Part shown: piece by piece, positions 17,021 through 25,297 of the stretch | Numbering within the stretch: the first letter of the stretch is position 1 | Layout: every line of letters starts with the position of its first letter | Assembly: GCA_944372485.1 (NCBI GenBank) | Contig: CALVZI010000030.1 | Coordinates: forward strand, 1 to 34,525 | Direction of reading: 5' to 3' | From: an uncultured Bacilli bacterium | GTDB taxonomy: Bacteria > Bacillota_I > Bacilli_A > RF39 > UBA660 | Length of the DNA: 34,525 nt | Made by a program: the position numbers and the translations under genes | Notes under the pieces: generated by a model | The model's database searches: none | The model's input: only the letters and a program-made list of their open reading frames with translations | Told to the model about the DNA's origin: nothing

Positions 17021-17059
17021 CCCCACGTGGCGTATTTGCCACAGCGGGTGCTTTTTTTT
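17021..17059 (+). terminator. GC-rich terminator hairpin after the variable surface protein gene
   Basis: GTGGC (17027-17031) and GCCAC (17038-17042) pair around GTATTT. An outer C-run/GGG pairing is possible (17022-17024 with 17046-17048), and eight Ts follow from 17052. It is much more GC-rich than the other terminators here. Confidence 0.8.
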
Positions 17060-17077
17060 GTTTTAATTAGGTTTTGT

Positions 17078-17106
17078 TTGACTTAAATAATATTTATATA
17101 TATAAT
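17078..17106 (+). promoter_or_regulatory. Promoter of the GT4 gene at 17124
   Basis: TTGACT (17078-17083), 17-nt spacer, TATAAT (17101-17106), then GGTGAT before the ATG at 17124. Confidence 0.75.
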
Positions 17107-17123
17107 TAATTTGGTGATATTGT

Positions 17124-18209
17124 ATGAAAAAGTTAATATTCTTTGCTTATGATTTAAATGTAGGTGGGATTGAAAAAGCTTTAGTTGAATTATTAAAACA
17201 TATAGATTATAAAAAATATGAGGTTACTTTGGTATTAGAAAAAAAAGATGGGCCTTTATTAAAAGAAATACCTAGTTGTATTAAAGTAATGGAATATAAA
17301 GTTAGTAATAATAAAATTGTAATAGTTAGAAAAGTTTGTAATTTGATTAAAAGAATAAAGTTTATGTTTAAATATAAAAATAAATTTGATTATTCTTGTA
17401 GTTATGCAACATATTCAATTCCTGGTGCAGTTTTAAGTAAGATTGCTTCAAATAATTCAAGTTTATATGTTCATAGTGCTTATGAATTAGCTTTTAAAAA
17501 TAAAGATGATTATATTAACTTTTTTAATGGTTTGGGTGTAACTGGTTTTAAACATATTATATTTGTTTCTAATGAATCAAGAGAGTATTTTAATAAAGTT
17601 TTTACTGGTGTTAAAACTTTAACTTGTAATAATTTTATTAATGAAGATAAGATAAAAGAAATGTCTTTAGAGAGTATTAATTTAAAAAAGAAAGCTAAGT
17701 TTCTATTTACTTTTGTTGGTCGTTTAGATGAAAGTTCTAAACGTATTACTAAATTAATTAAGTTAATTAAATATTTAAAAGATTGTGGTATATCTATTGA
17801 ACTTTGGATTGTTGGTGATGGCCCAGATTATAATTTATATAAAGATTTGGTTAGTAAATATAAATTAGAAAGTGAAATAACTTTTGTTGGTATGAAATCT
17901 AATCCATATCCTTATATCAAAAAAGCAGATTATATCATTTTAACTTCTGATTATGAAGGATTTCCTATGGTTTACAATGAAGCAATTATTTTAAATACTA
18001 AAATATTAACAACAATTAATATTAGTGATGATTATATTTCAATACCAAATAATTTTGGTTATATTATTTCTAAAGATGAAGAAAAAATGGGTAAAGAAGT
18101 TTTAAATATTTTAAAGTCTGATAGTTTAGAAATTAAAAAAATTAGTTATAAAAATATTAATAAAGAAAAAGTAAAATTATTGGAAAATATTTTTGATGAT
18201 ATTATGTAA
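17124..18209 (+). CDS. Family 4 glycosyltransferase
   Basis: A GT-B enzyme of 361 residues. The N-terminus has FFAYDLNVGGIEKALVELL, the family's glycine-rich loop. The C-terminal domain has FTFVGRLDESSKRITKLIKL, WIVGDGPDYNLY, SNPYPYIKKADYIILTSDYEGFP (broken here after SNPYPYIK as the recognisable core) and the EX7E motif E278 to E286. It has a strong promoter, a weak terminator behind it and no overlap with its neighbours, so it is a single-gene unit placed between the variable protein and the ABC exporter. The sugar donor and acceptor are unknown. Confidence 0.9.
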   Translation: MKKLIFFAYDLNVGGIEKALVELLKHIDYKKYEVTLVLEKKDGPLLKEIPSCIKVMEYKVSNNKIVIVRKVCNLIKRIKFMFKYKNKFDYSCSYATYSIPGAVLSKIASNNSSLYVHSAYELAFKNKDDYINFFNGLGVTGFKHIIFVSNESREYFNKVFTGVKTLTCNNFINEDKIKEMSLESINLKKKAKFLFTFVGRLDESSKRITKLIKLIKYLKDCGISIELWIVGDGPDYNLYKDLVSKYKLESEITFVGMKSNPYPYIKKADYIILTSDYEGFPMVYNEAIILNTKILTTINISDDYISIPNNFGYIISKDEEKMGKEVLNILKSDSLEIKKISYKNINKEKVKLLENIFDDIM

Positions 18210-18210
18210 A

Positions 18211-18235
18211 TTAGAGCTTAAAGCTTTAATTTTTT
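18211..18235 (+). terminator. Short intrinsic terminator
   Basis: TTAGAGC (18211-18217) pairs with GCTTTAA (18223-18229), 7 bp with one G-T, followed by a T-run. It is AT-rich and probably leaky. Confidence 0.55.
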
Positions 18236-18244
18236 CTTTATATT

Positions 18245-18253
18245 TGGTATAAT
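18245..18253 (+). promoter_or_regulatory. Extended -10 promoter of the ABC exporter operon
   Basis: TGGTATAAT at 18245-18253 is a perfect extended -10 element. The -35 region (TTTAAT at 18225) is poor, as is usual for that class. A strong AAAGGAGAG site precedes the ATG at 18281. Confidence 0.65.
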
Positions 18254-18280
18254 TAAAAGGTAGAAAAAAGGAGAGTTAGT

Positions 18281-19081
18281 ATGTTAAAAAATATTTGGTA
18301 CAATTTTAAACGATATCAGTTTTTAATGCAACAAATGATTACACGTGATTTTAAAGTAAAATACAAAAGATCAGTGTTAGGAATTTTATGGAGTTTACTA
18401 TATCCATTACTTATGATGATGGTTATGGCGGTAGTATTCTCACAAGTGTTTAGATTCCGTATGGAAGGGGTAAACTATTTAGTTTATTTAATGACTGGTT
18501 TAGTTGTTTGGAACTATTTTAGTGAAGCAACTAATTTAGGTATGATGTCAATTGTTGGTAATTTTAATTTAATGACAAAAGTTTATATTCCAAAATATAT
18601 TTTTCCATTATCAAAATGTCTATTTGTAGGAATTAACTTTTTACTTACTTTAATTCCATTATTACTTATAATTTTAGTTACTGGTAGTGGAGAAACTAAG
18701 TGTTTTATAAATATTTATTATTTATTACTACCATATGCATATGTATGCTTGTTATTATTCGCAATTGGAGTATCTTTTATTACATCTACTATTTCAGTAT
18801 TTTTAAGAGATATGTTCTATATTTATGGAATTATTTTAACAATTTGGAATTATTGGACACCAATTTTCTATGACATTAGTATGTTAAATCCAACACTACA
18901 AAAATTATTCCAATTTAATCCGTTATATCAAATCGTAAACTTTACTAGAACAATTATTTTATATGGTAAAATGCCAAGCTTAATGAATTTTGTTCTATGT
19001 GGTGTATTTGCGTTAGGAACATTTATTGTTGGATGTATTGTATTTAGAAAGAATCAAGATAAATTTATTTACTATATTTAA
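18281..19081 (+). CDS. ABC-2 type polysaccharide/teichoic acid export permease
   Basis: A 266-residue membrane protein of the Wzm/TagG type, the channel half of an ABC exporter for lipid-linked glycans. The amphipathic N-terminus (LMQQMITRDFKVKYKRSVLGILWSLLYPL, recognisable by RDFKVKYKRSVLGILW) is the hallmark of the family. About six membrane helices follow, and PLYQIVNFTR near residue 220 is the conserved late motif. It is followed after 12 bases by its ATPase, with GGAGG between them. This is a second export route beside the Wzy-like protein at 8231, so more than one glycan may be made here. Confidence 0.92.
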   Translation: MLKNIWYNFKRYQFLMQQMITRDFKVKYKRSVLGILWSLLYPLLMMMVMAVVFSQVFRFRMEGVNYLVYLMTGLVVWNYFSEATNLGMMSIVGNFNLMTKVYIPKYIFPLSKCLFVGINFLLTLIPLLLIILVTGSGETKCFINIYYLLLPYAYVCLLLFAIGVSFITSTISVFLRDMFYIYGIILTIWNYWTPIFYDISMLNPTLQKLFQFNPLYQIVNFTRTIILYGKMPSLMNFVLCGVFALGTFIVGCIVFRKNQDKFIYYI

Positions 19082-19093
19082 TGGAGGTTAATT

Positions 19094-19831
19094 ATGATTG
19101 AATTAAAAAATGTTTCCATGAAATTTAATTTAGGAATTGAAAAAAATAATTCGTTAAAAGAAACTTTTATTCATTTCTTTGAATTTAAAAAGAAAAAAAA
19201 GAAACCAGAAGAATTTTGGGCTTTAAAAGATGTAAGTTTTAAAATAAAAAAAGGTGAGGTTGTTGGTTTAATAGGTACTAATGGTGCAGGTAAATCAACA
19301 ATGTTAAAAGTTGTTTCAGGAGTTATGAAACCTACTACTGGTACTGTTAAAGTAGGGGGAGTAATTTCACCTATGATCGAACTTGGAGCTGGATTTGATA
19401 TGGATTTGACTGCTCGTGAAAATATTTATTTAAATGGGGCTGTCTTAGGTTATTCAAAGAAATTTTTAGATGAAAAGTTTGATGAGATAGTTGAATTTTC
19501 AGAACTTCGTGATTTCTTGGATGTTCCAGTTAAAAACTTTTCTTCAGGTATGACAGCTAAACTTGCTTTTTCTATTTCAACTGCTGTTAATCCTGAAATA
19601 TTAATTGTTGATGAAATTTTATCTGTTGGGGACATAAAATTTCAAGAAAAGAGCAAAAATAAAATGATGGAAATGATTCATGGAGGAACTACTGTTTTAT
19701 ATGTTTCTCATTCACTTCAAGCTATTAAAGATATATGTACAAAAGTAATTTGGTTAGATCATGGTAAAATTGTAAAAATAGGGGATACTGAAGAAATTTG
19801 TAATGAGTATTATGATTCATTAATGAAATAG
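19094..19831 (+). CDS. ABC exporter ATPase for polysaccharide/teichoic acid
   Basis: A 245-residue Wzt/TagH-type ATPase that powers the preceding permease. Walker A GTNGAGKST is at 61-69, the signature SSGM is at 150-153, Walker B ILIVDE is at 169-174 and the H-loop histidine is H206 in SHS. The basic insert near 31-38 (FKKKKKKPEE) and the motif PMIELGAGFDMDLTAREN (93-110) are typical of the glycan-export subfamily. It ends right after the ATPase core, so it lacks the C-terminal carbohydrate-binding domain of O9a-type Wzt, and substrate choice is probably not chain-end dependent. Confidence 0.93.
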   Translation: MIELKNVSMKFNLGIEKNNSLKETFIHFFEFKKKKKKPEEFWALKDVSFKIKKGEVVGLIGTNGAGKSTMLKVVSGVMKPTTGTVKVGGVISPMIELGAGFDMDLTARENIYLNGAVLGYSKKFLDEKFDEIVEFSELRDFLDVPVKNFSSGMTAKLAFSISTAVNPEILIVDEILSVGDIKFQEKSKNKMMEMIHGGTTVLYVSHSLQAIKDICTKVIWLDHGKIVKIGDTEEICNEYYDSLMK

Positions 19832-19843
19832 ATGGAGGTAAAT

Positions 19844-21895
19844 ATGGCAAAATTAAATATACTTACAGATAAAAGAATTAAATATGTTTTCTTTGACATT
19901 TTTGATACTATTGTTTATCGTAATGTACAACCGGAATTTACAAAAAAAATTTGGGCCAATCATTTGACTAGAACACTTGATTTAAATGTTAATATGCTTG
20001 ATTTATATAAGACTCGTAATCGTCTTGAAATGGAAATAGGAGCTAAAAATGAACATGCTGGAAATGATTGTGAATTTACATATAAAGAATTAATTGAAGA
20101 ACTTTATCACCATTATAAATTTAAGAAGATTTCTTTTAAAGATTTTTATGAAGCTTCTAAAAATTTAGAAGTGACAATTGAACAAAATTCTCAAAGTGTT
20201 GATGAAGATATTATTAAAGAAATTAAAAATTTAAAAAAAGAGGGTAAGAAAATATATTGTGTTTCTGATATGTATTTATCTAAAGAAATGATTAAAGAAA
20301 TATTTAAACATCATGGTATATTAGATTATTTTGATGATATTTTTGTTTCATGTGAAAATTTAAAAAATAAGAAAACAGGTAATTTATATAATTATGTTTT
20401 AGATAAACTTAAAGCTGAACCACGTGAATGTGCGATGGTTGGTGATAATTATTCATCAGATTATGAAACACCAAAAAGATTAGGAATTGAAGCTGTTCAT
20501 TTAAAAAGACAAAGTAAGTATGAATTTTATGATAAATATTTAACAGAACATGAAACAAGTAATGTTTATGCTTGCCTTGATGAACTTTCTAAAACATCTA
20601 CAGATAACTTTGAACATGCTATATTTTCGTTATATGTTTTTATTGAAAAATTATATTTTGAATTAATTAAAAATAATCATGATGAAGTATTCTTTTTATC
20701 AAGAGAAGGGGAATATTTAAAGAAATTATTTGATGCATATGTAGAAAAAACTAATGGTAAAAAGATTAAAAGTCATTATTTATTAGTTTCTCGTAAAGCA
20801 ACTTATTTACCTTCTTTAAAAAATATTGAAGAAGAAAATTTTGATACTTTATTAAAACAATATTCTTATATTACAGTAACAGAATTTTTAAAAAGTTTAA
20901 ATTTTAGTAAAGATGAATTAACTAAAATTGAAGATAGTTTTAGAGAAGAATCTAGAGAGTTAATTAAAAAGTTAAAGTTAGATAAAAAAGATAAAAAGAA
21001 TTTAAAAGCTATTATTACTGATAATTTTGATGAAAAGATTCCTAATTTTCAAAAGTCTAATGTTTTTAAACAATTAAAAGATAACAAAGTGTTTAAAGAA
21101 ATATTTGAAAAAAATAGAGTTGAACAAAAAGAGTTGTTTAAGAAATATGTAAAGGAAATGACTCCTTCTAAGAGAATTTGTGTTGTTGATGTTGGATGGA
21201 ATGGTTCTATTCAAGATAATATTCAAAATATTTTAGGTAGTGATTATGAAGTTAGTGGTTACTTATATGGTTTAGTTAGTCGTGATTTTAAAGCTAAACC
21301 TAAGAATAAAAAAGGATTAATATTTCATAATGTGCCATCATTAAGTTCTAATTATTCTCTTTATTATGAAAATAGAACAATTTTTGAAATTCTTTTAGGA
21401 GCTTCTCATGGTAGTGCAAATCGTTATACATTAAAAAATAATAAAGTAGAAGTTTTATTATTTGAAAAAGATGAGGAAAAGAAAATATATAAAAATGTTG
21501 TTTCTAAAATTCAAAATAACATGTTTAATACTTATCAAAAATTATTAGATATGTTATGTGATGGATTTTATGATTTAGATGTTGTTTATAAAAAAATAAA
21601 TCAAATTCATTTTAATATGGTTTTTAAACCAACTAAAGAACAATTAGTCTTCTTTAATAAGATTTACCACTACGAAAATTTTGGGGTTTTTGAATTTACA
21701 GAATTTAATTTGAAAAAGAAATTAACTTGGAAGTATTATATTAAAGAAAATGCAAAATTTGTTTTAAGACATAAGGTATTTTTCTATGATACTTTCTGGC
21801 CAGTATTAAAATTAAATAATGAGAAACTTGTTATTCCTAAATTTATTTATGTTAATCATAGAAAAATAAAATTAAAAATGAAAGGTATTATATAG
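19844..21895 (+). CDS. Large HAD-superfamily protein of polysaccharide clusters (COG5610-like)
   Basis: A 683-residue protein. Residues 1 to about 235 form a HAD domain: FFDIFDT at 16-22, YCVSDMYLS as motif II and MVGDNYSSD as motif IV. The nucleophile D18 is present, but the +2 position that is Asp in phosphatases is Phe (F20). The C-terminal two thirds (about 240-683) have FLSREGEYLKKLFDAY and VVDVGWNGSIQ segments, seen in large HAD-linked proteins of glycan loci. The reaction is not known. The start is the ATG at 19844 because GGAGG (19834-19838) is 5 nt upstream and includes an in-frame ATG at 19832. It is placed between the exporter and GT4 genes, in one transcript. Confidence 0.75.
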   Translation: MAKLNILTDKRIKYVFFDIFDTIVYRNVQPEFTKKIWANHLTRTLDLNVNMLDLYKTRNRLEMEIGAKNEHAGNDCEFTYKELIEELYHHYKFKKISFKDFYEASKNLEVTIEQNSQSVDEDIIKEIKNLKKEGKKIYCVSDMYLSKEMIKEIFKHHGILDYFDDIFVSCENLKNKKTGNLYNYVLDKLKAEPRECAMVGDNYSSDYETPKRLGIEAVHLKRQSKYEFYDKYLTEHETSNVYACLDELSKTSTDNFEHAIFSLYVFIEKLYFELIKNNHDEVFFLSREGEYLKKLFDAYVEKTNGKKIKSHYLLVSRKATYLPSLKNIEEENFDTLLKQYSYITVTEFLKSLNFSKDELTKIEDSFREESRELIKKLKLDKKDKKNLKAIITDNFDEKIPNFQKSNVFKQLKDNKVFKEIFEKNRVEQKELFKKYVKEMTPSKRICVVDVGWNGSIQDNIQNILGSDYEVSGYLYGLVSRDFKAKPKNKKGLIFHNVPSLSSNYSLYYENRTIFEILLGASHGSANRYTLKNNKVEVLLFEKDEEKKIYKNVVSKIQNNMFNTYQKLLDMLCDGFYDLDVVYKKINQIHFNMVFKPTKEQLVFFNKIYHYENFGVFEFTEFNLKKKLTWKYYIKENAKFVLRHKVFFYDTFWPVLKLNNEKLVIPKFIYVNHRKIKLKMKGII

Positions 21896-21903
21896 GTGGT
21901 TAT

Positions 21904-23070
21904 ATGAAATGTATTTTTACCTTAGGTTCACCAGCTATTGGTGGGGGAACTAATGTTATATTTGAACATGCAACAAGAATGGTTGATGAAGGTGAAGATG
22001 TTTATATTGTAACAAGTGATCCAGTAAAACCAGAAGAGTATGCATGGCATGCTTCAGCTCATAAGTTAAAATGGGTTACATATGATGAGATTGAAAAAAA
22101 ACAAATGGAATTTGATATGGCAATTGCTACTTGGTGGCGAACTGTTTATGAGTTATATCGTATTAAAGCTAAAAAATATATTTATTTTGTCCAATCTATT
22201 GAATCAAAATTTTATAATGATTCTGAAGTAGGATTAAAAATGTTAGCTGAAATGACTTATATGCTTGATATGAAAGTTATTACAGAAGCTACATGGATTA
22301 AAGAGTATTTAGAAAATAGATATGGAATTAAAACTTTATTAGTTCATAATGGAATTAGAAAAGATATATTTACTCTTGATGGAGAAGATTATGGTAAATG
22401 TGATGGACTTCGTATTTTAGTTGAAGGTCCAGTTGATGTTCCATTTAAAAATGTTCCTAAAACAATTGATTTAGTTAAACAAAGCGAAGCTGATGAAATA
22501 TGGTTACTTACATCTTCAGATATAAAAGAGTATCCTGGAGTTGACCGAGTTTTCTCACGTGTTCCATCTAGTGAATGTGCAAAAATTTATCGCTCTTGTG
22601 ATGCAATTGTTAAACTAAGTTATGTAGAAGGAATGTTTGGCCCACCACTTGAAATGTTTCACTGTGGAGGAACTGCAATTGTTTATGATGTAACAGGACA
22701 TGATGAATATATTGTTCATAATAAAAATGGTTTAGTTGTTAAAACTGATGATGATGAAAAAGTTGTTGAGTATATTAATAAATTAAAAGATACTGCATAT
22801 TTAAATAAACTAAAAAAAGGAGCTAAAGAAACTGCAAAAAAATGGGTTTCTTGGAAACAATCATCAGCTAATTTCTATAAAGCTGTTTTAGAACTTAATA
22901 AATTAGATTCAGTTAGTCAACAAGTATTAGAAACAAAATCTAAATTCTTCTTTGATGTTTATGTTAAATATGAAACTAAAACAGAAAGATTCAGAACATC
23001 AGTAGGTCGTGTACTTCGTAATCGTGCCCCATTTGTTTATAAAATTTGTAAAAAGATATATGGAAAATAG
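21904..23070 (+). CDS. Family 4 glycosyltransferase (GT-B)
   Basis: A 388-residue enzyme with the start TLGSPAIGGGTNVIFEHATRM, whose glycine-rich acceptor loop resembles the rhamnan/S-layer glycan glycosyltransferases. ILVEGPVDVPFKN begins the second domain, and YVEGMFGPPLEMFHCGG is the donor-binding motif with E...E spacing. The C-terminal 60 residues are basic and helical. The length is somewhat above the usual. It follows the HAD gene after 8 bases with AGGTGG, and the next gene starts 11 bases after its stop. The donor is not deducible. Confidence 0.82.
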   Translation: MKCIFTLGSPAIGGGTNVIFEHATRMVDEGEDVYIVTSDPVKPEEYAWHASAHKLKWVTYDEIEKKQMEFDMAIATWWRTVYELYRIKAKKYIYFVQSIESKFYNDSEVGLKMLAEMTYMLDMKVITEATWIKEYLENRYGIKTLLVHNGIRKDIFTLDGEDYGKCDGLRILVEGPVDVPFKNVPKTIDLVKQSEADEIWLLTSSDIKEYPGVDRVFSRVPSSECAKIYRSCDAIVKLSYVEGMFGPPLEMFHCGGTAIVYDVTGHDEYIVHNKNGLVVKTDDDEKVVEYINKLKDTAYLNKLKKGAKETAKKWVSWKQSSANFYKAVLELNKLDSVSQQVLETKSKFFFDVYVKYETKTERFRTSVGRVLRNRAPFVYKICKKIYGK

Positions 23071-23081
23071 TGAGGAATATT

Positions 23082-24206
23082 ATGAAATATGGATTAATAA
23101 CATACAAAAATACAGAAAATATTGGTGATGATATTCAAAGTTATGTAGCTATGCGTTTTTTACCACATATTGATTATTATATTGAAAGAGAAGCAATGGA
23201 CTTATTTGTTCCTAAAGAAAAAGAACAAGTTGTAACAATATTAAATGGTTGGTTTTTACATTCAAAAATTAATTTTCCATTATCACCTTATATTAAACCT
23301 TATTTTATATCAACACATTTTTCTGGTTATAATTCAGGAGGTATTAGAACTGAATATTTAAATAAATATGCAAAAAAATATTTAGCCAAATATGAACCAA
23401 TTGGATGTCGTGATAATTCAACAATTGAATTATTAAATAAGGTTGGTATTAAAAATTATTTTTCTGGGTGTTTAACTTTAACAATTGAAAGAGATCCTAA
23501 AATAAAAAAACAAAAATATATTTGTTTAGTAGATATTGATGAAGAAGCTGAAAAATTAGTTTTAGATAATACTAAAAAAGATATAAGAAAAATTACTCAT
23601 ACTTTAGATGTTAAAGAAAATTCTAAATTAGATTGGGATACAAGATTTAAAAATGTAAAAAAAGTTTTAGATCAATATCAAGCAGCTAGTTTAGTTATAA
23701 CAAGTCGCCTTCACTGTGCTTTACCTTGCTTAGCTTTAGGAACCCCTGTTTTGTTATTGTATGATGAAGAAAAGGAATATACAAAAGATCGTTTAAAAGA
23801 TTATGCTGAAATATTAAATCATATGTCAACTAAAGAATTTTTAGAAAAGGGTGTTGAGTTTTTAAAACAAAAAAAACACACTAATCCTAGTGATTATCTA
23901 AAAATTAGAAATAGTGTTGAAAAAAGTGTGATTGATTTTATTAAGAATGTAAAAGTTAATAATAATAACTTACCAGAAATTAAAGATTATAGTGAATTAT
24001 ATGTTAAACCTAAAAAGAATATTGATAAATTATATCATCTAGCTGTTGATGATATGTATATTACTAAACGTAATTATGTTAATTTAAATTATGAAAAAGA
24101 ATATTGGAAAAAAGAATTTTATATTTTATTAGATAAATATGAAGAAATGAAAAAAATAAAAGAAGAGTTGGAATTTAAATTTAATAATATAGAAAATAAT
24201 AAGTAG
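23082..24206 (+). CDS. Polysaccharide pyruvyl transferase family protein
   Basis: A 374-residue protein with the PS_pyruv_trans pattern: YGLITYKNTENIGDDIQSYVA at the N-terminus and SRLHCALPCLALGTPVLLLYD near 207-227 (SRLHCALP is the recognisable core). Family members transfer pyruvate from PEP onto a sugar as a ketal, and some act as general GT-B-like sugar enzymes. The last 60 residues are a lysine/glutamate-rich, probably coiled-coil helix not needed for the core. The ATG at 23082 is chosen over an in-frame GTG at 23070 because GAGG (23072-23075) lies between them. Confidence 0.85.
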   Translation: MKYGLITYKNTENIGDDIQSYVAMRFLPHIDYYIEREAMDLFVPKEKEQVVTILNGWFLHSKINFPLSPYIKPYFISTHFSGYNSGGIRTEYLNKYAKKYLAKYEPIGCRDNSTIELLNKVGIKNYFSGCLTLTIERDPKIKKQKYICLVDIDEEAEKLVLDNTKKDIRKITHTLDVKENSKLDWDTRFKNVKKVLDQYQAASLVITSRLHCALPCLALGTPVLLLYDEEKEYTKDRLKDYAEILNHMSTKEFLEKGVEFLKQKKHTNPSDYLKIRNSVEKSVIDFIKNVKVNNNNLPEIKDYSELYVKPKKNIDKLYHLAVDDMYITKRNYVNLNYEKEYWKKEFYILLDKYEEMKKIKEELEFKFNNIENNK

Positions 24207-24214
24207 AGGTATTT

Positions 24215-25297
24215 ATGAAGAAATCAAATTTAAAAATTATTGCATTTGAAAATTGTAAAGAATTAGGAGAAAAGATTGATAAACATATAAAGAAAATAAA
24301 TAAGACTAATGAAAGTAGTATTGTTAATGTTACTTGTAGTCGTTTTAGTAATGGGGAAGGGAAGCTTTATATAAGTGAATCTGTAAGAGATAAAGATTTA
24401 TATATATTATCTGATGTTAGTAATTATAATATATCTTATGATTTTTTTGGAAGTGTTCATCATATGTCACCCGATGAACATTTCCAAGATATAAAGCGTG
24501 TTATTTCTGCTACTAATGGTCGTTTTTCTAAAATAACACTTATTATGCCTTTATTATATCAATCAAGACAACATCGAAGAAAAGAGCGTGAATCATTAGA
24601 TTGTGCTTTAGCTTTACAAGAACTTGAGTCATTAGGTGTTAATAATATAATTACTTTTGATTGTCATGACCCTAATGTATCAAACGCAATTCCTAATTTA
24701 CCATTTGAAAATGTTTTCGCAACTGATACAATTTTAAAAGAGATGTTTACTAAAGAAAAATTAGATAAAAACAATTTATTAACTATAAGTCCTGATATGG
24801 GAGCTATGGAAAGAGCTCGTTATTATGCTGAAATATTAGGATGTGATGTTGGATTATTCTATAAACGTCGTGATTTAAGTAAAATTGTTGATGGTAAAAA
24901 TCCTGTTATAGAACATATTTATTTAGGTAAGGATCCTAAAGATTTAACTGTTTTAGTAATTGATGATATGATTGCTTCTGGTGGTTCAATGTTAGAAGTT
25001 GCCAAAGAATTAAAGAAGCGTGGAGCTAAAAAAGTTATTTTAGTTGCTACTTTTGCTTTATTTACTTCAGGAATAGAAAAGTTTAATAAAGCTTATGAAG
25101 ATGGTTTATTTGATCGTTTATATACAACTAATTTAGTATATGTTCCAGAAGAAATAAAAAAATTAAAATGGTTTGAATCTGTTGATTGTTCTGAACAATT
25201 AGCTAAAATAATTATTAATTATAATAAAACTAGTTTAATTTATGAAGCTGATGAAAGAGAATTAATAGAAGATTTAAATAAAAAGGTGAAACTATGA
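24215..25297 (+). CDS. prs: Ribose-phosphate pyrophosphokinase (PRPP synthetase)
   Basis: Makes PRPP from ribose 5-phosphate and ATP. The 360-residue protein has SRFSNGEGKLYISESVRDKD (the FSNGE and VRDKD core of family members), QSRQHRRKERESLDC as the ATP/flexible loop, and TFDCHDP with the conserved histidine. It also has SPDMGAMERARYYA and the PRPP-binding loop VLVIDDMIASGGSM at 246-259. It is longer than the usual 310-320 residues, mostly at both ends and around 60-85. It lies inside the glycan cluster and overlaps the following membrane glycosyltransferase by ATGA. It may be the housekeeping copy or a dedicated one. Confidence 0.9.
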   Translation: MKKSNLKIIAFENCKELGEKIDKHIKKINKTNESSIVNVTCSRFSNGEGKLYISESVRDKDLYILSDVSNYNISYDFFGSVHHMSPDEHFQDIKRVISATNGRFSKITLIMPLLYQSRQHRRKERESLDCALALQELESLGVNNIITFDCHDPNVSNAIPNLPFENVFATDTILKEMFTKEKLDKNNLLTISPDMGAMERARYYAEILGCDVGLFYKRRDLSKIVDGKNPVIEHIYLGKDPKDLTVLVIDDMIASGGSMLEVAKELKKRGAKKVILVATFALFTSGIEKFNKAYEDGLFDRLYTTNLVYVPEEIKKLKWFESVDCSEQLAKIIINYNKTSLIYEADERELIEDLNKKVKL

